Source: CAZIHO01 sp964538875 (GTDB taxonomy: Bacteria > Pseudomonadota > Gammaproteobacteria > Chromatiales > Chromatiaceae). Taken from it: a stretch of 49,704 bases of DNA. The position numbers and the translations under genes were made by a program. This document shows, one piece after another, positions 32,924-41,593 of the stretch. Every line of letters begins with the position of its first letter. Position 1 is the first letter of the stretch. The notes beneath the pieces are model-generated. The model saw only the letters and a list, made by a program, of their open reading frames with translations, searched no databases and was not told the origin of the DNA. Location of the stretch: positions 1 through 49,704 of the forward strand of contig CAZIHO010000010.1 of the NCBI GenBank assembly GCA_964538875.1. The letters are read 5' to 3'.

Positions 32924-33547
32924 TTAGGTGCCGGGGGGCAGGTTGTCGAGCTTGAGTTGGACCAGGTCCGGATTGGCGACCTTATGCTGCAAAGCTTCCT
33001 GGAATGCGGAGCGGGCGCCGTTAGCATCACCCTTGGCCTGGGCGATGTCGCCCCGGGCCAGGGCATATTCGCCGGCGAAAGCGGCCGGGCCTGGGTGCTC
33101 ATTCAACAATTTGGCGGCACCGTCCGGGTCGCCAGTGCTCAGCAGGATCCGCGCCAGACGCAGTACCGCCACCGCCCGCAGGGCGGGGTCCGGCGCCGAT
33201 TTGCTGGCCTGGTCCAGGGCCGACTTGGCGCCGGGCACATCCCCCTGTTGCAGGCGAATCCGGGCCAGCATCAGATCCGCGAACGCGGCGTAAGGGGTGG
33301 AGCCGAACTGTTGGCGGATCAGCCCCGCCTGGGTGCTGGCCTCATCCAAGCGGCCCGCTTCCGTGGAGCTGATCATTTGATCAAAGGCGTTGGACGCCTC
33401 CGCCGCCACCTGCTGACGATGTTCTCCCCACCAGCGCCAGCCAAATATCAGCAACAGACCCAGCACCACGCCGGCGATGATGGATGTGCCATTGTCCGCC
33501 CACCATTTCTTGAGGGCCTCTACTTCTTGCTCTTCGGTTTCGTACAT
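32924..33547 (-). CDS. yfgM: YfgM family ancillary SecYEG translocon/periplasmic chaperone protein
   Basis: A 207-residue single-pass membrane protein: cytoplasmic N-terminus beginning MYETEEQEVEALKKWWADN, TM about 21-39, then a periplasmic TPR-like domain. This N-terminal signature and the place between hisS and bamB identify YfgM, which associates with PpiD at the Sec translocon and helps outgoing proteins to fold. Genes of this block are tightly packed; the 84-base gap from hisS is the widest inside it and holds a perfect hairpin. Confidence 0.94.
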   Translation of the reverse strand: MYETEEQEVEALKKWWADNGTSIIAGVVLGLLLIFGWRWWGEHRQQVAAEASNAFDQMISSTEAGRLDEASTQAGLIRQQFGSTPYAAFADLMLARIRLQQGDVPGAKSALDQASKSAPDPALRAVAVLRLARILLSTGDPDGAAKLLNEHPGPAAFAGEYALARGDIAQAKGDANGARSAFQEALQHKVANPDLVQLKLDNLPPGT

Positions 33548-33584
33548 CGCCGCCGCGCCTGTTATTTGAAATCGTCCGATGGGT

Positions 33585-33606
33585 CAACCGGTTGGGAAAC
33601 CGGTTG
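33585..33606 (-). other. Perfect stem-loop between hisS and yfgM
   Basis: Two copies of the eight-base palindrome AACCGGTT (33586-33593 and 33598-33605) separated by four bases form a nine-pair perfect stem when the flanking C-G is counted, with loop TCCC on the transcribed (minus) strand. It lies after the hisS stop (33632) and before the yfgM start (33547). No U-tract follows, so mRNA processing or stabilisation is more likely than termination. Each palindrome could also be a protein-binding site. Confidence 0.55.
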
Positions 33607-33631
33607 GTGGTTGCCGTGCCGGCCCCGCCGC

Positions 33632-34903
33632 TCAGGAATCCGCCAGCAGTTCCCGCAGGGTCGCCGGCAATTGTTCAAACGCCACTTCCCGCTGTTCACC
33701 GCCGTCCCGCAGGGGCTTGATGGCGGCCACTTGCCGGGCCAGTTCATCCTCGCCCAACACCAGGGCCAGGCGGGCGCCGCTGCGATCCGCCTTCTTGAAC
33801 TGGCTCTTGAAGCCACCGCCGCCGCAATGGGTGAGCAGACGCAGGTCCGGGAGCGCCTCCCGCAGCCGTTCCGCGAGTTGCAGGGCCGCGCCGTCGCCGG
33901 CCGCACCCACGGCGATCAGGTAAACATCCAGCTCGTCGCCGGTTTCTAGCCCGCCTTCCTCCAGCAGCGCCACCAGGCGCTCCAGGCCCATGGCGAATCC
34001 CACCGCCGGCGTCGGGCGCCCCCCCAACTGGGCCACCAGGCCGTCGTAGCGGCCGCCGGCGCAGACGGTGCCCTGGGCGCCCAGGCGAGTGGTGACCCAC
34101 TCGAACACGGTCAAGCAATAGTAGTCCAAGCCCCGGACCAGGCGCGGATTGATCCGATAGGCCTGGCCGCACTGGTCCAACCCGGCGCACAGGGCGTCGA
34201 AATGGGCTTGGGATGCGGCACCCAGGTATTGGGTCAAGGTCGGTGCGTCTGCCACCAACTCGGCCATGGCTGGATTCTTGGAATCCAGGATACGCAGCGG
34301 ATTGGTTTCCAGACGGCGGCGGCTGTCCTCGTCCAGGGTCTCGTAATGCCCCTGGAGATAGTCCACCAGAGTGTCCCGGTAGACGGCCCGTTCGTCCGGA
34401 GTGCCCAGGCTGTTGATTTGCAGCTCCAGCCCGGTCAGCCCCAGTTCTTTCCAAAGCCGGGCAGTGAGCAGAATCAGCTCCAGGTCGATGTCCGGCCCCG
34501 GCAGACCGAAGGCTTCCACGCCCACTTGGTGGAACTGGCGATAGCGGCCCTTCTGGGGACGTTCATGGCGAAACATGGGTCCCTGGTACCAAAGCCGGCG
34601 GGGCTGATCCAGCAGCCCATTTTCCAGCACCGCCCGCACGCAGCCGGCGGTTCCTTCCGGGCGCAGGGTGAGTCCGTCGCCGTTGCGATCCGTAAAGCTG
34701 TACATCTCCTTTTCAACGATGTCGGTGACCTCGCCGATGGAGCGCTTGAACAACTCAGTCAGTTCCACGATGGGCATGCGGATTTCCTGATAACCGTAGC
34801 GGCCCATCAGGAGGTCCAGGGTGCGTTCCAGGCGCTGCCAACGGGATACTTGCGCCGGCAGAATGTCGTGCATGCCCCGGATGGCTTGGAGATTAGCGGC
34901 CAT
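33632..34903 (-). CDS. hisS: Histidyl-tRNA synthetase
   Basis: A 423-residue class II synthetase, standard length, charging tRNA-His. It starts with IRGMHDILP, carries the class II motif 2 (FRHERPQKGRYRQFHQ), the histidine-specific LVRGLDYY and motif 3 (VGFAMGLERL), and ends with a C-terminal anticodon-binding domain. The ATG at 34903 follows the rodZ stop by 13 bases. In many relatives ispG lies between rodZ and hisS, but here it is absent. Confidence 0.98.
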   Translation of the reverse strand: MAANLQAIRGMHDILPAQVSRWQRLERTLDLLMGRYGYQEIRMPIVELTELFKRSIGEVTDIVEKEMYSFTDRNGDGLTLRPEGTAGCVRAVLENGLLDQPRRLWYQGPMFRHERPQKGRYRQFHQVGVEAFGLPGPDIDLELILLTARLWKELGLTGLELQINSLGTPDERAVYRDTLVDYLQGHYETLDEDSRRRLETNPLRILDSKNPAMAELVADAPTLTQYLGAASQAHFDALCAGLDQCGQAYRINPRLVRGLDYYCLTVFEWVTTRLGAQGTVCAGGRYDGLVAQLGGRPTPAVGFAMGLERLVALLEEGGLETGDELDVYLIAVGAAGDGAALQLAERLREALPDLRLLTHCGGGGFKSQFKKADRSGARLALVLGEDELARQVAAIKPLRDGGEQREVAFEQLPATLRELLADS

Positions 34904-34916
34904 GGCGGGACCCGGA

Positions 34917-35795
34917 TCAGTTGAACTTGGTGGGATCGATGGTCACCCGCGCCCGGTTGTTGCCCAGGTTGGCGCTGGCCGGCAACGTGAAGGGTTCACC
35001 ATTGACGCTGATCTGCACCCGGGTTTTGTTGTTCAGCAACAGGGTAAAGGGCGGCGTGCCTTCCAGGGTGCGCTTATCGCCTTTGTTGATTTGGCCGGTG
35101 AGGATGACCTTGGTCTTGGCGTCCCGCACCTCTACCCAGGTGTTGCCGGTGAATTCCAGACTCACCCCCTGGGGACGGGGCGGTGGCGGCTCCTCGACGA
35201 CCACCGGAGCTGGTGCGGCGGCTGGCACGGGTCCGGGCTCGCCCCGGAATGAGGTATCTGGCAGATTGAGGTTCGGTGGTACATCCGCCGGCTGGGCACC
35301 CGCGCCGGCCAGGGGCAGGCTATCCACCGGCGTGGAGGTGACCGCCCGTTGTCCCGGGCTGCGGTTCTGCCAATCGAAGCGGCCCTGGACCCAAAAGCCC
35401 AACAGGGCCAACAGGCCCAGCACCAGAACCCAACTGACCAGCCGGATACCCAAGTGGTTGCTGCGGATTTCCGGCTGGGGCGCAGCGATGACCCGGGGTG
35501 TGGCCGCCTGGGGCGCCGGTTGCCGGGCGTAGTAGGCACCCAACAAGGGATCCTCGTCGATGCCCAACAGACGTGCGTAATTGCGAATATAGCCCCGCAC
35601 GAACACGGCACCGGGGAGGCGCTCATAATCGTCCTGTTCCAGGGCTTCCAACAGGTGTTGGCCCAGATGCAGTTGGGACGCCACCTTATCCAGGCCTATG
35701 CCCTTGGCTTGGCGTGCGGCCCGCAGACGGCGGCCAGGACCTTCGGTGGGTTCGGGAGGTGTCGATTCCTTATCCCACATGGGTAATGGATTCAT
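34917..35795 (-). CDS. rodZ: Cytoskeleton protein RodZ
   Basis: A 292-residue bitopic protein that links MreB to the membrane and keeps rod shape. An N-terminal helix-turn-helix domain (about 20-85; GRRLRAARQAKGIGLDKVASQL) is followed by TM about 117-135, a Pro/Ala-rich periplasmic linker, and a C-terminal DUF4115 domain (about 205-292). Order and length are typical. The ATG at 35795 comes two bases after the pilW stop, indicating one operon. Confidence 0.95.
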   Translation of the reverse strand: MNPLPMWDKESTPPEPTEGPGRRLRAARQAKGIGLDKVASQLHLGQHLLEALEQDDYERLPGAVFVRGYIRNYARLLGIDEDPLLGAYYARQPAPQAATPRVIAAPQPEIRSNHLGIRLVSWVLVLGLLALLGFWVQGRFDWQNRSPGQRAVTSTPVDSLPLAGAGAQPADVPPNLNLPDTSFRGEPGPVPAAAPAPVVVEEPPPPRPQGVSLEFTGNTWVEVRDAKTKVILTGQINKGDKRTLEGTPPFTLLLNNKTRVQISVNGEPFTLPASANLGNNRARVTIDPTKFN

Positions 35796-35797
35796 GT

Positions 35798-36589
35798 TTA
35801 TTTCGATTCCTTGGCAAGCTGGTTCTCCGGCGCATCCGGGAACCTTTTCTTGAGTTCGGCCTGGTAACGACCGGCCACCTTCTGGTTGCCCAAGGCCCGC
35901 TCGATGCGGATCGCCAACCAGAGCCCTTCCGGGGCCGGTGGCGCCACCCGCTGGTAGCGGTCCAGGTATTCCTTGGCGCGGGCGGAGTCCCCCTGATCGA
36001 AGCGGATCTGGGCCAGCTTCAGCAGGGCCTGGGGAATTTGGGGATTAGCGGTCAGGGCGCGCTGGAGATTGGTTTCTGCCTGGGGGATGTTGCCGGCCCG
36101 GTAGGCGCACACGCCGGAGTTGGTCAGGGCGGCCCAGGGCGTGGGATACATAGGGCTTTGAATGGCAAGCTGGAATTCTTCCTCGGCTTCCGGGTAGCGC
36201 TCCCGCTTACAGAGAAAGCTGCCCAGGGCATTGTGGTAATAGGGGTTACGGGGAGCGAGTTGCAGGGAACGCCGGTAATGGTTTTCCGCCGCCTCGGTTT
36301 CGCCGAGGCTGTCATAGAGATTGCCCAGCACTACATGCACCCGGGAATTATTGGGGTCCACTTCCAAGCCCCGCTTCAGTTTGCGCAGTGCGACGCCAGG
36401 CTGGCCTTCCTTGAGGTAGCCCTGACCCATCTGGGCGTAAATGTCCCCGGGTCGATCCTCCCGCGGTTCCCCCACGTCATCCAGGTCCTCGGCAGAACTG
36501 CTGAAACTTTCCTTGATCGGATTGGTGTCGCAGGCGCTTAGGGACCAGCCCAAAGCCAGGACTAGCAGCAGGTTCAAGGCGGAATTCAT
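35798..36589 (-). CDS. pilW: Type IV pilus biogenesis/stability lipoprotein PilW (PilF)
   Basis: A 263-residue outer-membrane lipoprotein with lipobox LSAC (Cys20) and about six TPR repeats (for instance MGQGYLKEGQPGVALRKLKRG and LGNLYDSLGETEAAENHYRR). PilW/PilF is the pilotin that brings the secretin PilQ to the outer membrane, so the organism probably makes type IV pili although no other pil gene is in view. The start ATG overlaps the rlmN stop by four bases (ATGA). Confidence 0.95.
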   Translation of the reverse strand: MNSALNLLLVLALGWSLSACDTNPIKESFSSSAEDLDDVGEPREDRPGDIYAQMGQGYLKEGQPGVALRKLKRGLEVDPNNSRVHVVLGNLYDSLGETEAAENHYRRSLQLAPRNPYYHNALGSFLCKRERYPEAEEEFQLAIQSPMYPTPWAALTNSGVCAYRAGNIPQAETNLQRALTANPQIPQALLKLAQIRFDQGDSARAKEYLDRYQRVAPPAPEGLWLAIRIERALGNQKVAGRYQAELKKRFPDAPENQLAKESK

Positions 36590-37677
36590 GGCGTGGCTCC
36601 TCCGGCGGCCGCGCCGGACGACCCCAGACGGGGGCGCCGCTCCAGCACCTTGCCCACCAGTTGGCCACAGGCGGCGTCGATGTCGTCGCCCCGGGTCTTG
36701 CGGGTCATGGAGATGATCCCGGCGCGCATCAGAATTTGCCGGAACGACTCCACCCGCTCCGGAGAGGAGGCCCGGTAGGGACTACCCGGAAAGGGGTTGA
36801 AGGGGATCAGGTTCAGCTTGCTGGGGGTCCCTTCCAGGAGCCGCGTCAGTTGCCGGGCCTGGGCGTCGCTGTCGTTGATGCCATCTAGCATCACATATTC
36901 AAAGGTGACCTTGCGCCGCTTGTCCCCGGCGATGTATTCCCGGCAGGCGGCCAGCAGTTCCGCCAGGGGATACTTGCGGTTCAGGGGCACCAACTGATCC
37001 CGTAGTTCATCGGTGGGCGCGTGCAGGGAGACCGCCAGGCTCACGTCCATGGCGGCCCGCAGGGCCTTGAGGCCCGGTAACATGCCGGCGGTGCTCACCG
37101 TGACCCGAAACTTGGACAACCCGTAGGCCAGGTCATCCTGCATCAGGGACAGGGCCGGCAGGACCTGGTCCAGGTTGGCCAGGGGTTCGCCCATGCCCAT
37201 CAACACCACATTGGTCAGATGCCGCTCGCCTAGCTGGCGGGCCGCCACCCAAACCTGGCCGATGATTTCCGCGCTGGTCAGATTGCGGTTGAAGCCCTGC
37301 TGACCGGTGGAGCAGAAGGGGCACTTCATGGCGCAGCCCACCTGGGAGGACACGCACAGGGTGCTGCGCTCCCCGTCCGGGATGAATACCGTCTCGACCC
37401 GGTTGCCGCAGGAGAGTTCCAGCAGCCACTTGCAGGTTCCGTCGGCAGATTTGCGCTCCAACAGGATCTCCGGCCCCCGCGCCTCGGCCCAGGTGGCCAG
37501 TTCGGCGCGCAGAGATTTGCTCAGGTCGGTCATGGCCTCGAAGTCCACGACCCCATGCTTGTGCATCCACTTGAGAATTTGGCGTCCGTGAAACCGCTTG
37601 AAGCCCCGCTCGGCCATGAGCTGGTCCATAGCCGCGCGGTCCAAGCCCAGGAGGTTGATCGGTGAGGTCTGGGTCAA
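36586..37677 (-). CDS. rlmN: Dual-specificity 23S rRNA m2A2503 / tRNA m2A37 methyltransferase
   Basis: A radical SAM methyltransferase with the cluster motif CAMKCPFC (C-x3-C-x2-C), SSQVGC, the conserved NVVLMGMGEPL and the C-terminal TRGDDIDAACGQL that holds the second catalytic cysteine. It methylates A2503 of 23S rRNA and A37 of some tRNAs. The start is uncertain: homology begins at about INLLGLDR, and no ATG or GTG lies just before it. The TTG at 37677 (giving MTQTSPINLLGL, 363 residues) fits family length best, but has no clear ribosome-binding site; the first in-frame ATG (37629) would remove conserved residues. It heads the rlmN-pilW-rodZ-hisS-yfgM-bamB-der series. Confidence 0.93.
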   Translation of the reverse strand: MTQTSPINLLGLDRAAMDQLMAERGFKRFHGRQILKWMHKHGVVDFEAMTDLSKSLRAELATWAEARGPEILLERKSADGTCKWLLELSCGNRVETVFIPDGERSTLCVSSQVGCAMKCPFCSTGQQGFNRNLTSAEIIGQVWVAARQLGERHLTNVVLMGMGEPLANLDQVLPALSLMQDDLAYGLSKFRVTVSTAGMLPGLKALRAAMDVSLAVSLHAPTDELRDQLVPLNRKYPLAELLAACREYIAGDKRRKVTFEYVMLDGINDSDAQARQLTRLLEGTPSKLNLIPFNPFPGSPYRASSPERVESFRQILMRAGIISMTRKTRGDDIDAACGQLVGKVLERRPRLGSSGAAAGGATP

Positions 37678-38340
37678 GCTGGCGACTCGGGCTGGTGCTG
37701 GTTTGCGACTGGTGGCTGGGGTCCCGGCTCGGCGCGGGCGGGAGCATAAGGGCAAACGATGCCGCGACGCGCGTCGGCTCGACCCACGCGGAACCAAGGT
37801 GTCCCTGAAAAGGAAAAGATTTTAGCGGCCGGGGGGACATTTGGCAATCTGCACTCCGTCCCAGAAGCGGGCAGCAGATTCACTGCTCCTTGGCCTGGGG
37901 ACGCCCACCGGCCGATTACCCAACCCCGTACACCCGCAGGGCGGTCCGCCCCCAGGTTGTGCTGGGTATACAAATCTGTAACATTGCTCGCCAGCATTCC
38001 TCATCGGCATGGCGATGGATTACCCAACAACAATAAGGTGGCAGTGGGTCGTGCATGCGGGTGGTTGTGGTTGTCTCCAGGTGCCACGGAACGGACCCGG
38101 TTCTGGCGGCGATTGCTCCGGCGTGCGGCGGTGCTTCCAGGGAGCGCCGGCCGGTCAGGGGGAGGGCATGCCCGGTGTCGATCGAACGGTACTGAAACCG
38201 TCATCCCCTGGACTGGGTTCGAGAAGTCCCCTGGTTCGAAGTTCCGCTCAACCAACGCCCTTTACCGCGCCGCTTCCAGGGCACGGCAGGGCTTGCTGGT
38301 CGGGTTCCCTGGCGATTGATAACTCATTTGGAGGATCCCC
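37678..38340. other. Intergenic region between divergent rlmN and frdA
   Basis: About 660 bases between divergent genes without a credible coding region; open frames crossing it are low in complexity and match nothing I know. It must contain the promoters of both operons, but no convincing sigma-70 pair or FNR dyad (TTGAT-N4-ATCAA) is visible. A GGTTCGA sequence occurs twice near 38217-38240 and resembles a tRNA T-loop, but no cloverleaf can be built around it. The last bases hold the strong GGAGG of frdA. Confidence 0.6.
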
Positions 38341-40083
38341 GTGGAAGTAATCTCAACCGATATTTTGATCATCGGTGCCGGAGGGGCCGGTCTGCGGGCC
38401 GCCATCGCGGCGGCGGAAGCGGATCCGGATCTGCGCATCGCCCTGCTGTCCAAGGTGTATCCCATGCGCAGTCACACGGTGGCGGCCGAGGGCGGCGCGG
38501 CCGGGGTCATCAAGGCCAACGACGACCTGGAATACCATTTTCACGACACGGTGGCGGGCGGCGACTGGCTGTGCGATCAGGATGCGGTGGACCTGTTCAT
38601 TCGCCAGGCGCCCAAGGAGTTGATCCAACTGGAACACTGGGGTTGTCCCTGGAGCCGGGAGCCGGACGGGCATGTGGCGGTGCGGCCGTTCGGCGGCATG
38701 AAGATCGAGCGGACCTGGTTCGCGGCGGATAAGAGCGGTTTTCACATCCTGCATACCCTGTTTCAAACGTCCCTGAAGTATCCCTCGATCCAGCGGTTCG
38801 ACGAGTACTACACCACGGATCTGCTGGTGGAGGAAGGCCGCTGCGTGGGGGCCACCGCCATCGAGATGCGCAGCGGTCTGATGCGGCTGTTCCAGGCCAA
38901 GGCGGTGGTGGTGGCGACCGGCGGCGCTGGTTGGATGTTCCCCTTCACCACCAACGGCGCCATCAAGACGGCGGATGGCATGGCCATGGCGTACCGGGCC
39001 GGGGTGCCCCTAAAAGATATGGAGTTCGTGCAATATCACCCGACGGGCCTGCCCGGCACCGGCATCCTGCTCACCGAGGCCTGCCGGGGCGAGGGTGGCA
39101 TTCTGGTCAACAAGGATGGCTATCGCTACTTGCAGGACTACCAGTTGGGACCACCGGACCCCTGGCCCCGCAAGAAGGCCATGGAATTGGGCCCTAGGGA
39201 CCGGCTGAGCCAGGCGTTCTGGCACGAGCAGCAAAAGGGCCGCACCGTAGCCACCCGCTGGGGGGACGTGGTGCATCTGGATCTGCGCCATTTGGGCGAG
39301 AAGAAGATCAACGAGCGTCTGCCCATGATCCGGGACCTGTCCATCAGCTATGTGGGCTGTGATCCGGTCAACGAACTGGTGCCAGTGCGCCCGGTGGTGC
39401 ACTACATGATGGGCGGCATCCACACCAACATCGACGCCGCCACGCCCCTGCCTGGGTTGTACGCGGCCGGCGAATGCGCCTGCGTGAGCATCAATGGTGC
39501 CAACCGGCTGGGCTCCAATTCCTTGACGGAATTGCTGGTGTTCGGTGGTCGGGCTGGACGCCACGCGGCGGAGTTTGCCCGCGCCGGGGGCGGCGCGCCC
39601 AAGGCACCCCTGGAGCAGGCGGAGCGGTCACGGGCGCGGGTGCGGGATCTGCTGCTTCGGGACCAGGGCAAGGACAGCATCTCGGGTTTGCGCCGGGAGA
39701 TGAACGCCACCATGGAGGAGGGCGCCGGCATCTATCGCAGCGAGGCGTCCCTCCAGGACACCTGCGACAAGCTGGCGGAATTGCGGGAGCGTTATGCCCG
39801 GGTGAGCATCGAGGACAAGAGCAACGTGTTCAACACCCAGATGATCTATGCCCTGGAAATGGGTTCCATGCTGGACGTGGCGGAAACCGTGGCTCAGGCG
39901 GCCCTGCACCGCAAGGAATCCCGGGGCTCCCATCAGCGGCTCGATCATCCGCAGCGGGACGATCAGCAGTATCTCAAGCACTCATTGGCCCGGTACGGGG
40001 GGTCGGCGGCGCCCCGCATCGACTATCTGGACGTGGTCATCACCCGCCTGCCGCCCGGCGAGCGGATCTACGGGGGGGACTAG
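38341..40083 (+). CDS. frdA: Fumarate reductase flavoprotein subunit
   Basis: A 580-residue FAD subunit that interconverts fumarate and succinate. An N-terminal Rossmann motif (GAGGAG) is followed by SHTVAAEGG, where His45 should carry the covalent FAD; substrate and FAD residues follow in EFVQYHPTGL, TEACRGEGG, RPVVHYMMGG and GANRLGSNSL. It starts with GTG at 38341, placed by a GGAGG six bases upstream. The compact frdABCD order with two short membrane subunits favours fumarate reductase (menaquinol-linked anaerobic respiration) over succinate dehydrogenase, though both directions are chemically possible. Confidence 0.95.
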   Translation: MEVISTDILIIGAGGAGLRAAIAAAEADPDLRIALLSKVYPMRSHTVAAEGGAAGVIKANDDLEYHFHDTVAGGDWLCDQDAVDLFIRQAPKELIQLEHWGCPWSREPDGHVAVRPFGGMKIERTWFAADKSGFHILHTLFQTSLKYPSIQRFDEYYTTDLLVEEGRCVGATAIEMRSGLMRLFQAKAVVVATGGAGWMFPFTTNGAIKTADGMAMAYRAGVPLKDMEFVQYHPTGLPGTGILLTEACRGEGGILVNKDGYRYLQDYQLGPPDPWPRKKAMELGPRDRLSQAFWHEQQKGRTVATRWGDVVHLDLRHLGEKKINERLPMIRDLSISYVGCDPVNELVPVRPVVHYMMGGIHTNIDAATPLPGLYAAGECACVSINGANRLGSNSLTELLVFGGRAGRHAAEFARAGGGAPKAPLEQAERSRARVRDLLLRDQGKDSISGLRREMNATMEEGAGIYRSEASLQDTCDKLAELRERYARVSIEDKSNVFNTQMIYALEMGSMLDVAETVAQAALHRKESRGSHQRLDHPQRDDQQYLKHSLARYGGSAAPRIDYLDVVITRLPPGERIYGGD

Positions 40084-40086
40084 ACC

Positions 40087-40839
40087 ATGGCGTACAAGAC
40101 CATTGAATTCGAGATTCTGCGTTACCGGCCCGAACAGGATGAACGGCCCTGGTATCAGCTGTACCGGGTGCCCTGTGAGGAGGACTGGGTGGTGCTGGAC
40201 GCCATCAACTACATCAAGGACCACCTGGACGGCAGCCTCAGTTTCCGCTGGTCCTGCCACATGGCGGTGTGCGGCAGTTGCGGCATGATGATCGACGGCG
40301 AGCCCAAGCTGTCCTGCAAGACCTTCGTGCGGGAATTACCGGACCGGCCCGTGCGGGTGGAGCCCCTAGCCAATTTCCCCATCGAGCGGGACCTGGTGGT
40401 GGTGCTGGATGACTTCATCGACAAGCTAACCCGGGTCAAGCCCTACATCATCCGCAAGCAGGAGCGCGCCATCGAACAGGGCGAGCATCTGCAAACGCCG
40501 GCCCAGTTGGCCAAGTACCATCAATATTCCCAGTGCATCAACTGCTGCTGTTGCTATTCGGCCTGCCCCCAATACGCCCTGATACCGGAATTCATCGGTC
40601 CTGCCGCCCTGGCGTTGGCCCACCGCTATAACCAGGATTCCCGCGACCAGGGCCGGGAGCAACGGGAGGACGAGGTGGCCAGTAATGTGGGCATCTGGGA
40701 CTGCGCCTTCGCGGACGCCTGTTCCCAGGTGTGTCCCAAGCACGTGGACCCGGCCGGGGCCATCCAGCAAATGAAAATCGCCAGTACCGTCGGTTGGTTC
40801 ATGGACAAGCTAGGCCTGGGGAGCAAAGACCATGATTGA
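40087..40839 (+). CDS. frdB: Fumarate reductase iron-sulfur subunit
   Basis: A 250-residue electron-transfer subunit. The N-terminal ferredoxin domain binds [2Fe-2S] (SCHMAVCGSCG with a later Cys in KLSCKTF); the C-terminal domain binds [4Fe-4S] and [3Fe-4S] through CINCCCCYSACP and CSQVCPKHVDP. The first of these has Cys-Cys where most relatives have Gly-Leu (CINCGLCYxACP), giving four cysteines in a row. It begins three bases after the frdA stop and overlaps frdC by eight bases. Confidence 0.95.
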   Translation: MAYKTIEFEILRYRPEQDERPWYQLYRVPCEEDWVVLDAINYIKDHLDGSLSFRWSCHMAVCGSCGMMIDGEPKLSCKTFVRELPDRPVRVEPLANFPIERDLVVVLDDFIDKLTRVKPYIIRKQERAIEQGEHLQTPAQLAKYHQYSQCINCCCCYSACPQYALIPEFIGPAALALAHRYNQDSRDQGREQREDEVASNVGIWDCAFADACSQVCPKHVDPAGAIQQMKIASTVGWFMDKLGLGSKDHD

Positions 40840-41242
40840 ACAATCCCAAAGAAAGCCCTTCGTGCGGGAGATCGACACCAAGCGCTGGTATCTGGAACGG
40901 GGCCGGGACCGGCTGCACATGGCCCAGGAAATGAGTAGCCTGATCGTGGGCCTCTATGCCCTGCTGATGCTGTGGGGCCTCAAGTGCCTGGCGGACGGAC
41001 CCCAGGCCTATGGGGCGTTCCTGGCCACCCTGGCCAGCGGACCATCCCTGGTGTTCCATCTGGTTGCCTTGTTGGTGGCGGTGTTCCATACCATCAGTTG
41101 GTTCGGCGTCACGCCCAAGGCCATGCCCATCCAGCGGGGCGAGGAATTCGTACCCGGTAGCCTCATCGTGGCCGGCCACTATGGGGTCTGGGCCGCCGTG
41201 ACCCTGTTCATCCTGTACCTGGGAGGACTCTTCCATGGCTAG
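40832..41242 (+). CDS. frdC: Fumarate reductase membrane subunit C
   Basis: A 136-residue membrane protein with three hydrophobic helices (about 30-50, 65-90, 110-133), the size and shape of FrdC, which anchors FrdAB and helps to form the quinone site. The N-terminal RKPFVREIDTKRWYLERGRDRLHM and the middle FHTISWFGVTPKAMPIQRGEEF are typical. It overlaps both frdB and frdD by eight bases, so the four genes are translationally coupled. Confidence 0.93.
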   Translation: MIEQSQRKPFVREIDTKRWYLERGRDRLHMAQEMSSLIVGLYALLMLWGLKCLADGPQAYGAFLATLASGPSLVFHLVALLVAVFHTISWFGVTPKAMPIQRGEEFVPGSLIVAGHYGVWAAVTLFILYLGGLFHG

Positions 41243-41576
41243 ATCCAATAAGCCCCTGGTGTGGAGCCTGTTCGCCGCCGGCGGCACGGTGGCGGCCTTC
41301 CTATTGCCGGCCCTGGTGTTGTTGACCTTCATGGCCGCCATCGGCCAGGTGCCGGCGGGCCTGGACTATGCGCACTTACGCGCCTTTGCCGGCCACTGGC
41401 TGGGCAAGATCGCCCTGTTCGGCGTTATCAGTCTCTGTTTGTGGCATGCCGCCCACCGGATGCGGACCGCCCTGCACGGCCTGGGACTGCGGGCGGATGG
41501 ATTAGTGGCCGGGATCGGTTATGGGGTGGCGGGCCTCGGCACCCTGCTGAGCTTGGTGTACCTGATCCGCATCTAA
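41235..41576 (+). CDS. frdD: Fumarate reductase membrane subunit D
   Basis: A 113-residue protein with three membrane helices and the FrdD-like start SNKPLVWSLFAAGGTVAAFLLP and the HxxHRMRTALHGLG loop. It pairs with FrdC to hold the catalytic subunits on the inner membrane and to bind quinol. The last gene of frdABCD; a zinc-ribbon gene follows 17 bases later with its own AGGAGG. Confidence 0.92.
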   Translation: MARSNKPLVWSLFAAGGTVAAFLLPALVLLTFMAAIGQVPAGLDYAHLRAFAGHWLGKIALFGVISLCLWHAAHRMRTALHGLGLRADGLVAGIGYGVAGLGTLLSLVYLIRI

Positions 41577-41593
41577 CCGGCCCAGGAGGCGGG

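Noticed and set aside
38217..38245. Repeated GGTTCGA suggesting a tRNA T-loop
   Set aside because: No acceptor or anticodon stem can be paired around it in either orientation, and a selenocysteine tRNA layout does not fit either.
37759..38319. A 186-codon open frame in the rlmN-frdA intergenic region
   Set aside because: No ribosome-binding site, Arg/Pro/Gly-rich composition and no family resemblance; it runs into the frdA promoter region.
38341..41576. Reading of the operon as succinate dehydrogenase (sdh)
   Set aside because: The two short, three-helix membrane subunits resemble FrdC and FrdD, and the A-B-C-D order is that of frd; sdh operons of this class normally run C-D-A-B.
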